Source: Novosphingobium sp. SG707
Lineage (GTDB): Bacteria > Pseudomonadota > Alphaproteobacteria > Sphingomonadales > Sphingomonadaceae
DNA length: 64,000 bases
Assembly: GCF_012275515.1 (NCBI RefSeq)
Contig: NZ_JAAZQL010000013.1
Coordinates: 1 to 64,000, forward strand
Direction of reading: 5' to 3'
The position numbers and the translations under genes are program-made. The notes beneath the pieces were generated by a model. The model did no database searches and was not told the origin of the DNA. It saw only the letters and a list, made by a program, of their open reading frames with translations. This document shows, in pieces, positions 36,663 through 44,839 of this stretch (its first letter is position 1; each line of letters starts with the position of its first letter).

Positions 36663-36697
36663 AACCGGCCATCACGGGGAGAGCGTGATGGCCGGTT
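36663..36697. terminator. Bidirectional terminator hairpin
   Basis: AACCGGCCATCACG (36663-36676) pairs perfectly with 36684-36697, a 14-bp stem with a 7-base loop and A-rich (left) and T-rich (right) flanks. It lies between the convergent DMT transporter and thiolase genes. Confidence 0.8.
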
Positions 36698-36713
36698 CGT
36701 TAAAGCGCGTTGT

Positions 36714-37922
36714 TCAGGCGCGCTCGAAAATGGCGGCAAGACCCTGACCGCCGCCGATGCACATGGTTTCGATGCCATAGCGGCCATTGCGCCGGTGCAG
36801 TTCGCGCATCAGATTGGCCAGAATGCGGCCCCCCGTGGCGCCGATCGGGTGGCCCAGCGAAATGCCCGAACCATTGACGTTGAGCATCTCGTTGCGGCTG
36901 TCATCCGCGCTCCAGCCCCAGCCTTTGAGACAGGCCAGAACCTGCGGGGCAAAGGCCTCGTTCAGCTCGACCAGATCGATATCGTTCCAGCCCATGCCGT
37001 TGCGGGCAAACAATTTCTCCACCGCCGGCACCGGCCCGATGCCCATGCGCGAAGGATCGCAGCCCGCTGCCGCCCAGCTATGGAACCAGCCGATAGGCTC
37101 CAGCCCCAGCTCGGCCAGCTTGTCCTCGGCCACGACCAGACAGGCCGCGCCCGCATCGTTCTGCTGGCTGGCATTGCCCGCCGTGACCACGCCATCCTTT
37201 TCGATCAGCGGCAGCTTGGCGAGCGATTCCGCCGTGGCGTCCTCGCGAATGCCCTCGTCGCGGGCAAAGATGATGGGATCGGCCCGGCGCTGGGGCACGG
37301 CGACGGGCACAAGCTCATCGTCGAACTTGCCCGCCGCCCATGCGGCCGTGGCGCGCTGATGGCTGAGCGCGGCATAGGCGTCGCATTCCTGACGGGTGAT
37401 GCCATAGTCGCGGGCCAGATTGTTAGCCGTCTCGATCATGCCCGAGATCACGCCATAGCGCGCAATCGGCTGCGACATCACGCGCCCGCGCGTCAGACGG
37501 TCATGCATGGTGGTCGAGCCCGAACGCGCCCCCCAGCGATGGTCCATCGAGTAATATTCGACGTTGGACATGCTTTCCACGCCGCCCGCGATCACCACAT
37601 CAGCCGCGCCCGTCTGGATACGCATCGCGGCATCAATCACAGCCTGAAGCCCCGAACCGCAGCGGCGATCCAGTTGCACGCCCGGAATGCTTTCCGGCAA
37701 TCCGGCGGCCAGCGCCGACCAGCGCCCGATGCAGGGCGCCTCGCCATTGCCATAGCCTTGGGAAAAGACCACATCGTCGATGCGTTCGGGATCGAGTTTG
37801 GTGCGCTCCATCAACGCCTTGATGACAATGGCGCCCAGATCGCCCGCTGAGATGGATTTCAGCGACCCGCCATATTTGCCGACGGCGGTGCGGATGGGGG
37901 CGACAATCGCGGCTCTGCGCAT
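36714..37922 (-). CDS. Acetyl-CoA C-acyltransferase (thiolase) 2
   Basis: A 402-residue canonical thiolase with C88 in DRRCGSGLQAV, NEAFAPQV, GSGISLGHPIGATGGR and C-terminal GIETMCIGGGQG. It performs thiolytic cleavage of a 3-ketoacyl-CoA. It is the last of the seven genes transcribed leftwards from about 44.6 kb, 19 bases after an acyl-CoA dehydrogenase. All active-site residues are intact, in contrast to the thiolase-fold protein at 12117. Confidence 0.94.
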   Translation of the reverse strand: MRRAAIVAPIRTAVGKYGGSLKSISAGDLGAIVIKALMERTKLDPERIDDVVFSQGYGNGEAPCIGRWSALAAGLPESIPGVQLDRRCGSGLQAVIDAAMRIQTGAADVVIAGGVESMSNVEYYSMDHRWGARSGSTTMHDRLTRGRVMSQPIARYGVISGMIETANNLARDYGITRQECDAYAALSHQRATAAWAAGKFDDELVPVAVPQRRADPIIFARDEGIREDATAESLAKLPLIEKDGVVTAGNASQQNDAGAACLVVAEDKLAELGLEPIGWFHSWAAAGCDPSRMGIGPVPAVEKLFARNGMGWNDIDLVELNEAFAPQVLACLKGWGWSADDSRNEMLNVNGSGISLGHPIGATGGRILANLMRELHRRNGRYGIETMCIGGGQGLAAIFERA

Positions 37923-37941
37923 GGTAAACTCTCCCTCCCGC

Positions 37942-39093
37942 TCAGGCCTGTTCGGCCTGACGGATCATCGCCTTGGCGATGATGGTTTGCTGGATCTGGC
38001 TGGTGCCTTCGTAAATGCGCAGCAGGCGCACATCGCGATAGAAGCGTTCGACCTTGTACTCGGCCATATAGCCCGCGCCGCCAAAGATCTGCACTGCGCG
38101 GTCGGCCACCCGGCCCACCGCTTCGCTGGCGTGATATTTGAGGGCGGAGCATTCAAGGCTGACCTTCTCGCCCGCATCGAACCGCGCCGCGACCGAATTC
38201 ATCAGCGCCTCGGTGGTCAGCATATCGACCTTCATATCGGCCAGCAGCGCCTGCATCAGCTGGAAATTGGCGATGCGCTGGCCAAATTGCTTGCGCTCCA
38301 TCGCATATTGCAAGGCCATGCCGATCAGCCGGTCGCACATGCCCAGCGCCACGGCGGCAATATGGATGCGGCCCCGGTCCAGCACCTTCATCGCGGTTTT
38401 AAAACCCATGCCCGGCACGCCGCCGATGATGGCGCTGGCGGGCACGATCACATCCTCAAGGATGACATCGGTGGTGACCGCGCCCTTCTGGCCCATCTTC
38501 TTGTCCGGCTTGCCCAGCGAAATGCCCGGCGTGTTGGCGGGCAGGATGAAGGCGGAAATGCCGCCTGCGCCCTTATTGTCCGGATCGGTGCGCGCCATCA
38601 GGGTAAAGACCGAGGCGCGCGGGGCGTTGGTGATATAGCGCTTGGTGCCGTTGATGCGGTAATGGTCGCCCTCGCGGATGGCGATGGTGCGCAAGGATGC
38701 CGCATCCGATCCGGCATCCGGCTCGGTCAGGCCAAAGCTGGCGATGGCCTCGCCGGTGGCGAATTTGGGCAGCCATTCGGCTTTCTGCTCGGGCGTTCCG
38801 TCCATGACGATGCCCTGGCTGCCGATGCCCACGGTCGTGCCGATCACGCTGCGAAACACGATCGAGGCGCGGGTCAGCTCGCGGATCAGGCCCGCTTCCT
38901 CGGCCATGGTGCAGCCAAGACCGCCAAATTCCTCGGGCACGGAAATGCCGAAAAGACCCATTTCGCGCATCTGGTCGATGATTTCGGCGGGGACAGCATC
39001 GGCCTCTTCCACCGCGTCTTCGGCCGGGATCAACCGTTCGTCGACAAAGCGGCGGACGGTGTCGCGCAGCATTTCAAAGGTTTCTGCGTCCAC
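37942..39093 (-). CDS. Acyl-CoA dehydrogenase (canonical)
   Basis: 383 residues, the usual length. It shows ASFGLTEPDAGSDAASLRTIA, RKQFGQRIANFQLMQALLADM, QIFGGAGYMAEYKVER, and the catalytic Glu in RIYEGTSQIQQTIIAK. It is a standard FAD enzyme that makes a 2-enoyl-CoA and feeds ETF and ETF-QO. Its presence beside two other acyl-CoA dehydrogenases in the same operon implies successive, structurally different substrates. Confidence 0.94.
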   Translation of the reverse strand: MDAETFEMLRDTVRRFVDERLIPAEDAVEEADAVPAEIIDQMREMGLFGISVPEEFGGLGCTMAEEAGLIRELTRASIVFRSVIGTTVGIGSQGIVMDGTPEQKAEWLPKFATGEAIASFGLTEPDAGSDAASLRTIAIREGDHYRINGTKRYITNAPRASVFTLMARTDPDNKGAGGISAFILPANTPGISLGKPDKKMGQKGAVTTDVILEDVIVPASAIIGGVPGMGFKTAMKVLDRGRIHIAAVALGMCDRLIGMALQYAMERKQFGQRIANFQLMQALLADMKVDMLTTEALMNSVAARFDAGEKVSLECSALKYHASEAVGRVADRAVQIFGGAGYMAEYKVERFYRDVRLLRIYEGTSQIQQTIIAKAMIRQAEQA

Positions 39094-39125
39094 GGGTGAA
39101 ACTCCTCATGGGTTGAAAGGGAAGC

Positions 39126-39950
39126 TCAATATTCGACGCCGGCCAGCATCGCGTCGGCCCCGTCCGCGCGGATTGCGGCCAGTTGGCCCGGCGCGGCCTC
39201 ACGCAGGATGATGGGCGCGCCGCAGAACATCGGCGCCACCGCGCGAAAGGCATAGGCGTGCGGGCGCGGGCCATGGCGACAGGCATGGGCAAACAGGCGC
39301 GTGGCGGTAAACGGCCCATGCACGACAAGGCCCGGATAACCTTCCTCGCCCTGCGCATAGGGCAGGTCGTAATGGATGCGGTGGCTGTTGAAGGTGACGG
39401 CGGAAAAACGGAAGAGATCGACGCTGGTGGGGTTCCAGATCGCGTCCTCGGCAGCGGGCGGCACGTCGGTGGGGACCACCGCGGGCGTGGCCGCGCCCGC
39501 ATCGCGATAGACGATGGTTTGCCGCTCGGTAACGCGGATCTGGCCCGCCTGTTCGATGGTGTGCTCGACCTGCAGCAGGATCAGGTCGCCGCTGCGCCCG
39601 GATTTGTATTGCAGGTCGCGGATGGTCGAGCGGCGGGTGGCGGGCTGGCCCAAGGTCAGCGCTGCGCCAAATTCCATCCGCCCCGCCGCGAACATGCGCC
39701 GGGGCAGGGAAATCGGCGGCATGAAGCCCCCGCGCTTGGGATGGCCATCCGGGCCGATCTGATCGGCCGCCGCGATGGGCAGGAAAAAGGCCCAATGGGC
39801 GAGCGAGGGCTGATGCGCCTCGACATCAAGGCTCTCGCCAATCGCGGCGGCAAAGCGGCGCAGCGCTTGCGGGTCCAGCACCTCATGGCGGACTTCCTCG
39901 CGCCCGATCCATGTGCGCCAATGCGCCAGATCGTCTTCGGCAATGCTCAT
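39126..39950 (-). CDS. MaoC-family dehydratase, mesaconyl-C4-CoA hydratase-like
   Basis: A 274-residue double hot-dog protein. The N-terminal half has the FAS1-type dehydratase region (HWAFFLPIAAADQIGPDGHPKRGGFMPPISLPRRMFAAG), and the C-terminal half carries the active fold with FRFSAVTFNSHRIHYDLPYAQGEEGYPGLVVHGPFTA. The latter contains the hydratase Asn-Ser-His pattern and the HGP loop. This architecture matches mesaconyl-C4-CoA hydratase and fungal HTD2 types. It hydrates an enoyl-CoA. It overlaps by four bases the CoA-transferase that resembles the mesaconyl-CoA transferase, as expected if they act in sequence. Confidence 0.85.
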   Translation of the reverse strand: MSIAEDDLAHWRTWIGREEVRHEVLDPQALRRFAAAIGESLDVEAHQPSLAHWAFFLPIAAADQIGPDGHPKRGGFMPPISLPRRMFAAGRMEFGAALTLGQPATRRSTIRDLQYKSGRSGDLILLQVEHTIEQAGQIRVTERQTIVYRDAGAATPAVVPTDVPPAAEDAIWNPTSVDLFRFSAVTFNSHRIHYDLPYAQGEEGYPGLVVHGPFTATRLFAHACRHGPRPHAYAFRAVAPMFCGAPIILREAAPGQLAAIRADGADAMLAGVEY

Positions 39951-41155
39951 GCCACCAGTCCTTCATCATGCAGCCGCCCGATGGCGCCGCCATCCAGCCC
40001 CAGAACCTGCGCCAAAACCTCATCGGTATGCTGGCCAAGTCGGGGTGCAGGGGCGAGGGGGCCGCGCGCTTCATCGGCCAATGTCGCGGCGGGGCCGGAG
40101 GCGGGATAGGTCAGGCCGCTGGGGTGGGTTAGCGATTGGAACAGCGGATTGGTGGTGAACAGGCGCGGGTCTTGGGTCACGGCCTGATGCAGGCTTTGAT
40201 ATTGGCCCCATGTCACGCCGCCCGCGTCAAAGGCGGGCTTCAACGCTTGCGCATCGCGCCGGGCAAAGGCGGCCTCGAACAGGGGGAAAAGCGCGGCGCG
40301 ATGGGTGAAACGCGCGCCCTCGTCGCGGGCAAAGCTGACGCCCAGCGCGGCCTCAATGGCGCCCACCGCCTCGGACAGGTCCAGCACTTTGAGCAGGCCC
40401 GTCCATTGGCGCGGGGTAATGGCCACCACGATCAGGCGCTGTCCATCGGCGGTGACGAAATCGCGGCCAAAGGCGCCGAACAGATCATTGCCCATCCGGG
40501 GCCGGTCGCCGCCGGCCAGCACCTCGGCCACCTGGCCCAGATGCGAGAGGCTGCTGGCGGCAAGGTCGGACAAAGGCACGCGGATTTCCGCGCCCACGCC
40601 CGAAGCGCGCCGCCGCAACAGGGCCGAGGCCGCCGCAAAGGCCGCATAGGCCCCGCCCAGCAGATCCCATGCGGGCAGGACATGATTGACCGGACGGTCA
40701 TCGTCCGCTGGCCCCGTCATCTGCGGCACGCCCACGGCGGCGTTGATCGTGTAATCCACCGCAGGCGAGCCATCGGCCCAGCCCATCACGCGCACGGTGA
40801 TGATATCCTCGCGCCGGATCTTCAGCGCCTCGTGGCTCAGGAAACCCTTCACCGGATAATTGGTCAGGAACACGCCGCCCTGATCCCCCGGCGCGGTGGC
40901 CAGCGCCACAGCCAGTTCGCGCCCTTCCGGGCGGCCAAGGTCGAGCGCGATGCTCTTCTTGCCCTTGTTGAGGCCCTCCCAATAGAGGCTGGAGCCATCG
41001 GGGGCGAGCGGCCAGCGGCGATAGTCCGGCCCGCCGCCGATGGCGTCGAAACGGATCACTTCCGCGCCCATCTGCGCCATATGCAGCCCGGCGGAAGGCC
41101 CGGCGATAAAGGCCGCGCCCTCGACCACGCGCAGGCCTTTCAGCAGATCATACAT
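39947..41155 (-). CDS. CaiB/BaiF transferase resembling mesaconyl-CoA C1-C4 transferase (Mct)
   Basis: A 402-residue class III CoA-transferase. The start, GLRVVEGAAFIAGPSAGLHMAQMGAEVIRFDAIGGGPDYRRWP, and the inner segments VNHVLPAWDLLGG, NDLFGAFGRDFVTADG and GVTWGQYQSLHQAV are the ones I associate with 2-methylfumaryl-CoA isomerase (Mct) of the 3-hydroxypropionate bicycle. The catalytic Asp is in VPLSDLAASS. Mct moves CoA within a dicarboxylate from one carboxyl to the other. With the MaoC hydratase next to it and a CitE-type lyase at 50213, a mesaconyl- or citramalyl-CoA-like route is possible. Similarity is judged by memory, not by search. Confidence 0.83.
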   Translation of the reverse strand: MYDLLKGLRVVEGAAFIAGPSAGLHMAQMGAEVIRFDAIGGGPDYRRWPLAPDGSSLYWEGLNKGKKSIALDLGRPEGRELAVALATAPGDQGGVFLTNYPVKGFLSHEALKIRREDIITVRVMGWADGSPAVDYTINAAVGVPQMTGPADDDRPVNHVLPAWDLLGGAYAAFAAASALLRRRASGVGAEIRVPLSDLAASSLSHLGQVAEVLAGGDRPRMGNDLFGAFGRDFVTADGQRLIVVAITPRQWTGLLKVLDLSEAVGAIEAALGVSFARDEGARFTHRAALFPLFEAAFARRDAQALKPAFDAGGVTWGQYQSLHQAVTQDPRLFTTNPLFQSLTHPSGLTYPASGPAATLADEARGPLAPAPRLGQHTDEVLAQVLGLDGGAIGRLHDEGLVA

Positions 41156-42176
41156 GGGCCGGTTCCCCCAGCTTGACCAACGTGCGGCCCAGATTGTCGC
41201 CGCTGAAGAGACCGTTGAAGGCGGTCAGCGCGTTTTCGATGCCTTCATGCACCGTCTCGGCCTGACGGATCAGGCCCGCCTTGTGCCAGGCGATCATGTC
41301 GGACAGGAATTGCGGCTCCAGATCCTTGTGATCCAGCACGATGAAGCCCTCCATGCGGATGCTCTTGGTCATCAGCATGGTCAGGTTTTTGGGCACCGTG
41401 GGCGCATCGGTGACATTATATTGCGAGATCATGCCGCAGATAGCGAAGCGCGCATGCTTATTGGCCAGAGCTAGCGCAGCCTGAAGGTGATCGCCGCCGA
41501 CATTCTCGAAATTGACGTCGATGCCCTTGGCGCCCAAGGCTTTCACCTCGCGAGCCAGCGCCTTGGTCAGGTTGGGTTCGGCCTTGTAATCAATCGCCGC
41601 ATCGACGCCCACCGTGTCGAGCAGGAAGGCTTTTTTGCGCGCTCCGCCCGCTGCGCCAATGACCTTGCAGCCCTTGATCCGCGCGATCTGGCAGGCGATT
41701 GAACCCACCGCGCCCGATGCCGCCGAAACAAACACCACATCGCCTTCGCGCAAGGCGGCAATGCGGATCAGCCCGGCATAGGCGGTCAGGCCCGTCGATC
41801 CGGCAAAGCCCAGATAGGCGGAAGGGGGCAGGGCATGGCGGTCACGATGCTCCAGCACGGCGGCGGGGGCGTTTAACACCTCGCGCCAGCCAAGGCGGGA
41901 GAAGACCAGATCGCCGGGTTTGAAATCCGCGTGGTTCGAGGCGATAACCTCGCCAATCGCTGGCCCCTCCATCGGCGCGTCCAGCGCGAAGGGCGGGACG
42001 TAACTGCGCGCATCGCTCATCCGCCCGCGCATGGCCGGATCGACCGCCATGAACAGGTTGCGCACCTGCACCTCGCCGGGGGCGGGGGGCGGCACGTCGC
42101 GCGCGACAAGCGCAAAATCCTGGGCCACCGGCGCTCCAACGGGTCGGCGGATGAGGTGAATCTCTCGCGATTGCAT
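41148..42176 (-). CDS. Zinc-independent MDR-family NADP-dependent oxidoreductase (enone reductase-like)
   Basis: A 342-residue medium-chain reductase. The N-terminal part has EVQVRNLFMAVDPAMRGRM, the cofactor site is GDVVFVSAASGAVGSIACQIARIKGCKVIGAAGG, and NFENVGGDHLQAAL and ICGMISQYN follow. These are typical of the prostaglandin reductase / 2-alkenal reductase / CurA group, which saturates the double bond of conjugated ketones or aldehydes with NADPH. No structural zinc cysteines are seen. It overlaps the CoA-transferase gene by eight bases and follows the ACAD pair by three bases, so it is in the seven-gene operon. Confidence 0.9.
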   Translation of the reverse strand: MQSREIHLIRRPVGAPVAQDFALVARDVPPPAPGEVQVRNLFMAVDPAMRGRMSDARSYVPPFALDAPMEGPAIGEVIASNHADFKPGDLVFSRLGWREVLNAPAAVLEHRDRHALPPSAYLGFAGSTGLTAYAGLIRIAALREGDVVFVSAASGAVGSIACQIARIKGCKVIGAAGGARKKAFLLDTVGVDAAIDYKAEPNLTKALAREVKALGAKGIDVNFENVGGDHLQAALALANKHARFAICGMISQYNVTDAPTVPKNLTMLMTKSIRMEGFIVLDHKDLEPQFLSDMIAWHKAGLIRQAETVHEGIENALTAFNGLFSGDNLGRTLVKLGEPAHV

Positions 42177-42179
42177 CGT

Positions 42180-43307
42180 TCAATATCCGTTGAGGCGCGC
42201 CCAGCGTTCGCGGTGGAAAGAGGAGGAACCATAGGCCTGTTCGGCCACGCGGGACCGTTTGAGATAGAGGCCCGCGTCATGCTCATGTGTCATGCCGATG
42301 CCGCCGTGCAACTGCACCATTTCGCATGTGATGCGATGGGCGGTTTCATTGGCCATCGCCTTGGCCAGCGAGGCGAGCGAGGACAATTGCGGATCATCGG
42401 CGTCAATCGCGGCCAGCGCAGCCTCAACCGCCGAACGGGTCAATTGCAATTCCCCGAACATCTCCGAGGCGCGATGCTGCAGCGCCTGAAACGATCCGAT
42501 CAATTGTCCGAACTGGACGCGGGTTTTGAGATAATCCAGCGTGGTTTCAAACGCCTGCGTGGCAAGGCCGAGCAATTCGGCAGCCTGTCCCACATAGGCG
42601 CGGTCGAGGATGGCGGACAGGAGGGCATTGCCATAGCCCAGAACCGCATCATCGGCCAGCACTACGCCGTCAAAGCGCAGCAAGGCCGGGCGGCGCGCGT
42701 CGATCTGGTCGAGCGGTTCGCGGGTCAAACCGGCGGCATCGGCGGGGGCGAGGAACAGCATGGTGCCGTCCTCCCCGCAGGCGGCCGCGATGAACAGGTC
42801 CGCCCCCATGCCATCGGCCACCGGGCGTTTGACGCCATCGAGACGCCAGCCATTCGCAACCCGCGTGGCGGTCAGTGCGAGGGCCTCCGGCGCATGATGC
42901 GCCCCTTCGTCCACCGCCAGCGCGCCGATAATCGAACCATCGGCCAGACCCGGCAGCCATGCGCTTTGCTGCGCAGCATTTCCGCCAAGGCGCAAAGCGC
43001 TGACCGCAATCATCGCGCTGCTGAGCAAAGGCAGGGGCGAGAGCGTGCGCGCCAATTCCTCCAGCACGAAGCCGAGGCTGAAAGCGCCGAAATCGCTGCC
43101 GCCATGCGCCTCGGGGACGAGGATGCCGCTCCAGCCCATGGCCGCCGCTTCGCCATAGGCGTCGGCGTCAAAGCCGGTGGTGGCGTCCTTGCGTCCGCCG
43201 CCGCTGTGGTCATACAGGCCCCGCGCCACGCTCACCGGCATCCGGTCGCGGACCCATTGCGACACCATGTCTTTGAGCATGGTCTGTTCTTCGTTCAACA
43301 CGGCCAT
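42180..43307 (-). CDS. Acyl-CoA dehydrogenase, likely partner subunit of a heteromeric enzyme
   Basis: A 375-residue ACAD-fold protein with weak motifs. It lacks the canonical TEPDxGSD loop: that region reads GALAVDEGAHHAPEALALT. It has RVQFGQLIGSFQALQHRASEM and VQLHGGIGMTHEHDAGLYLKRSRV near the C-terminus. The usual catalytic Glu position near the end is not recognisable. Such divergent subunits occur with a complete partner in alpha2beta2 dehydrogenases of steroid side-chain catabolism. The gene upstream (43322) is the expected partner, 14 bases away. ATG 43307 follows GGGGACG. Confidence 0.85.
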   Translation of the reverse strand: MAVLNEEQTMLKDMVSQWVRDRMPVSVARGLYDHSGGGRKDATTGFDADAYGEAAAMGWSGILVPEAHGGSDFGAFSLGFVLEELARTLSPLPLLSSAMIAVSALRLGGNAAQQSAWLPGLADGSIIGALAVDEGAHHAPEALALTATRVANGWRLDGVKRPVADGMGADLFIAAACGEDGTMLFLAPADAAGLTREPLDQIDARRPALLRFDGVVLADDAVLGYGNALLSAILDRAYVGQAAELLGLATQAFETTLDYLKTRVQFGQLIGSFQALQHRASEMFGELQLTRSAVEAALAAIDADDPQLSSLASLAKAMANETAHRITCEMVQLHGGIGMTHEHDAGLYLKRSRVAEQAYGSSSFHRERWARLNGY

Positions 43308-43321
43308 CGCGCGCGTCCCCC

Positions 43322-44491
43322 TCAGCGATCCGGCAGGCCGAGCGAGCGCTTGGCCGTGATGTTGTTCTGGATTTCGTAGCTGCCGCCATAGATCGAGAAG
43401 GCTTTGGAATGCAGCAGCGCGCGGGTGGCCTCGCGCGCATCGGCCGGATAGGCATCGCCCGACCAGCCAAGGCCATCGGCCCCCAGCACCTCGACCAGCA
43501 ATTCGGCGCGGCGCTGGACAATGCCCGACCACAGGTTTTTCAGCGTCGAGACGCCATTGCCGGGGCCGCCGTTGCGCGCCTCCTCGTTAAACCTGCGCAC
43601 GGTTTGCAGATAGGCCGTATGGCGCATGGCATTATGGACAATGCGCGCGCGCGCATCCACATCCGCAATCCGCCCCTCCTCATCCGTACCCAGCATCGCA
43701 TGGGCGATGGGGGCCAGCGGGGTCACATCGGTCTTGACCTCGGACAGGCTGGAGCGTTCAAATTGCAGCAGGCGCTTGGCGATGTTCCAGCCCTGATTGA
43801 CCGCGCCGACCAGATTGCCCTTGGGCACTTTCACATCGTTGAAGAAAACTTCGCAGAAATGGGTCGATCCGCTGATGAGGACAATCGGACGCGCCTCGAC
43901 GCCGGGCGATTTCATGTCGATCAACAGGAAGCTGATGCCGCCATGTTTGACGCTGGTGTCGGTGCGCACAAGGGCAAAGCACCAGTCGGCCTGATCGGCG
44001 CCCGAGGTCCAGATCTTCTGGCCCGACACCACCCAATGGTCGCCCGCATCGACGCATTTCATTTGCAGCGAGGCAAGGTCGGATCCCGCGCCCGGCTCGG
44101 AAAAACCCTGACACCAGCGCAGTTCATGGGTGGAAATGCGGGGCAGATGTTGCAGCCGTTGCTCCTCCGTCCCGAATTCCAGCAGCGTCGGGCCCAGCAT
44201 CATCGTGCCATAGGAACGGATCGGGTTGAACGCGCCGATGGCGGACAATTCCTGCGCGATGATCTTGGCCTGCGCGGGTGAAAGTCCGGCCCCGCCATAG
44301 GCTTTATCCCATGTCGGCGTGCCCCAGCCTTTGTCGGCCATCGCTTTGCGCCAGGCCTGAAAATCCTTGCTGGCGGCGGCGGCATGGGCATCACCCTGAA
44401 AGATCAGCCCGTTCACGCCTGTCAGTGCCGGCGGGAAGTTGGCGGATAGCCAATCGCGGACCTCCTGTCTGAATTGCTGGTCTTCCATCAT
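43322..44491 (-). CDS. Acyl-CoA dehydrogenase, large-type subunit of a heteromeric pair
   Basis: A 389-residue ACAD. It has WCQGFSEPGAGSDLASLQMKC (FAD/substrate loop), GQKIWTSGADQADWCFALVRTD, and near the C-terminus KAFSIYGGSYEIQNNITAKRSLGLPDR. In the last segment the common YEG form of the base region is YGG, as in the FadE proteins that pair with a second subunit. Together with the gene at 42180 it probably forms an alpha2beta2 enzyme acting on a bulky acyl-CoA. It is the first gene of the seven-gene operon. Two adjacent ATGs (44491, 44488) follow GGGCGGG; the second has better spacing. Confidence 0.87.
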   Translation of the reverse strand: MMEDQQFRQEVRDWLSANFPPALTGVNGLIFQGDAHAAAASKDFQAWRKAMADKGWGTPTWDKAYGGAGLSPAQAKIIAQELSAIGAFNPIRSYGTMMLGPTLLEFGTEEQRLQHLPRISTHELRWCQGFSEPGAGSDLASLQMKCVDAGDHWVVSGQKIWTSGADQADWCFALVRTDTSVKHGGISFLLIDMKSPGVEARPIVLISGSTHFCEVFFNDVKVPKGNLVGAVNQGWNIAKRLLQFERSSLSEVKTDVTPLAPIAHAMLGTDEEGRIADVDARARIVHNAMRHTAYLQTVRRFNEEARNGGPGNGVSTLKNLWSGIVQRRAELLVEVLGADGLGWSGDAYPADAREATRALLHSKAFSIYGGSYEIQNNITAKRSLGLPDR

Positions 44492-44594
44492 CCCGCCCGG
44501 TTTTTGTTGTGAATCTGTTTCGGGGCCGGTCGCGGCCGGCTCTGCTTCGATGTTGATCTGTAAGCGATGCGGAGACGCTAGGCTAGTGATATTT

Positions 44595-44608
44595 TGCATT
44601 GCAGGGCA
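44595..44608 (-). promoter_or_regulatory. Operator-like site for the seven-gene acyl-CoA operon
   Basis: On the minus strand TGCCCTGCAATGCA follows TTATCTCAATTC, where CTCAAT could be the -10. It is 104 bases upstream of the first ATG. The gene-free stretch 44492-44839 (348 bases) holds this site, an A/T-rich middle (about 44690-44730) and the divergent promoter at 44745-44784. No ORF is supported. Confidence 0.45.
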
Positions 44609-44744
44609 GAATTGAGATAAAATTTTCATTCATCGCCGGGGCGAAATCTGCGCCTTTGGTAAGGTTTCAGGGCGGGAGCTTTTGGATTCTAGTGTCATAA
44701 AATAATGAAATATAGTCATATAATTGATATGCGAATGCCGCCGA

Positions 44745-44784
44745 TTGACAGCTTCATGGAATAACGTAACTGTACCGTAGTGCA
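44745..44784 (+). promoter_or_regulatory. Promoter and operator for the PaaG-like isomerase gene
   Basis: TTGACA (44745-44750) is a consensus -35. TGTACCGTAGTGCA (44771-44784), a near-perfect TGCAC-N4-GTGCA member, lies where the -10/start region would be, after the A/T-rich ATAACGTAAC. ATG 44840 is 55 bases downstream. Confidence 0.55.
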
Positions 44785-44839
44785 ATTTTGATGGGGCGCA
44801 CACAAAGTGGCGCGCCCGATTCCAAAGAGGCTGCCTTTC

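Noticed and set aside
44690-44740. A/T-rich patch as a sign of transferred DNA
   Set aside because: It is short, lies in a divergent promoter region, and neighbouring genes have the same high-GC codon use as the rest.
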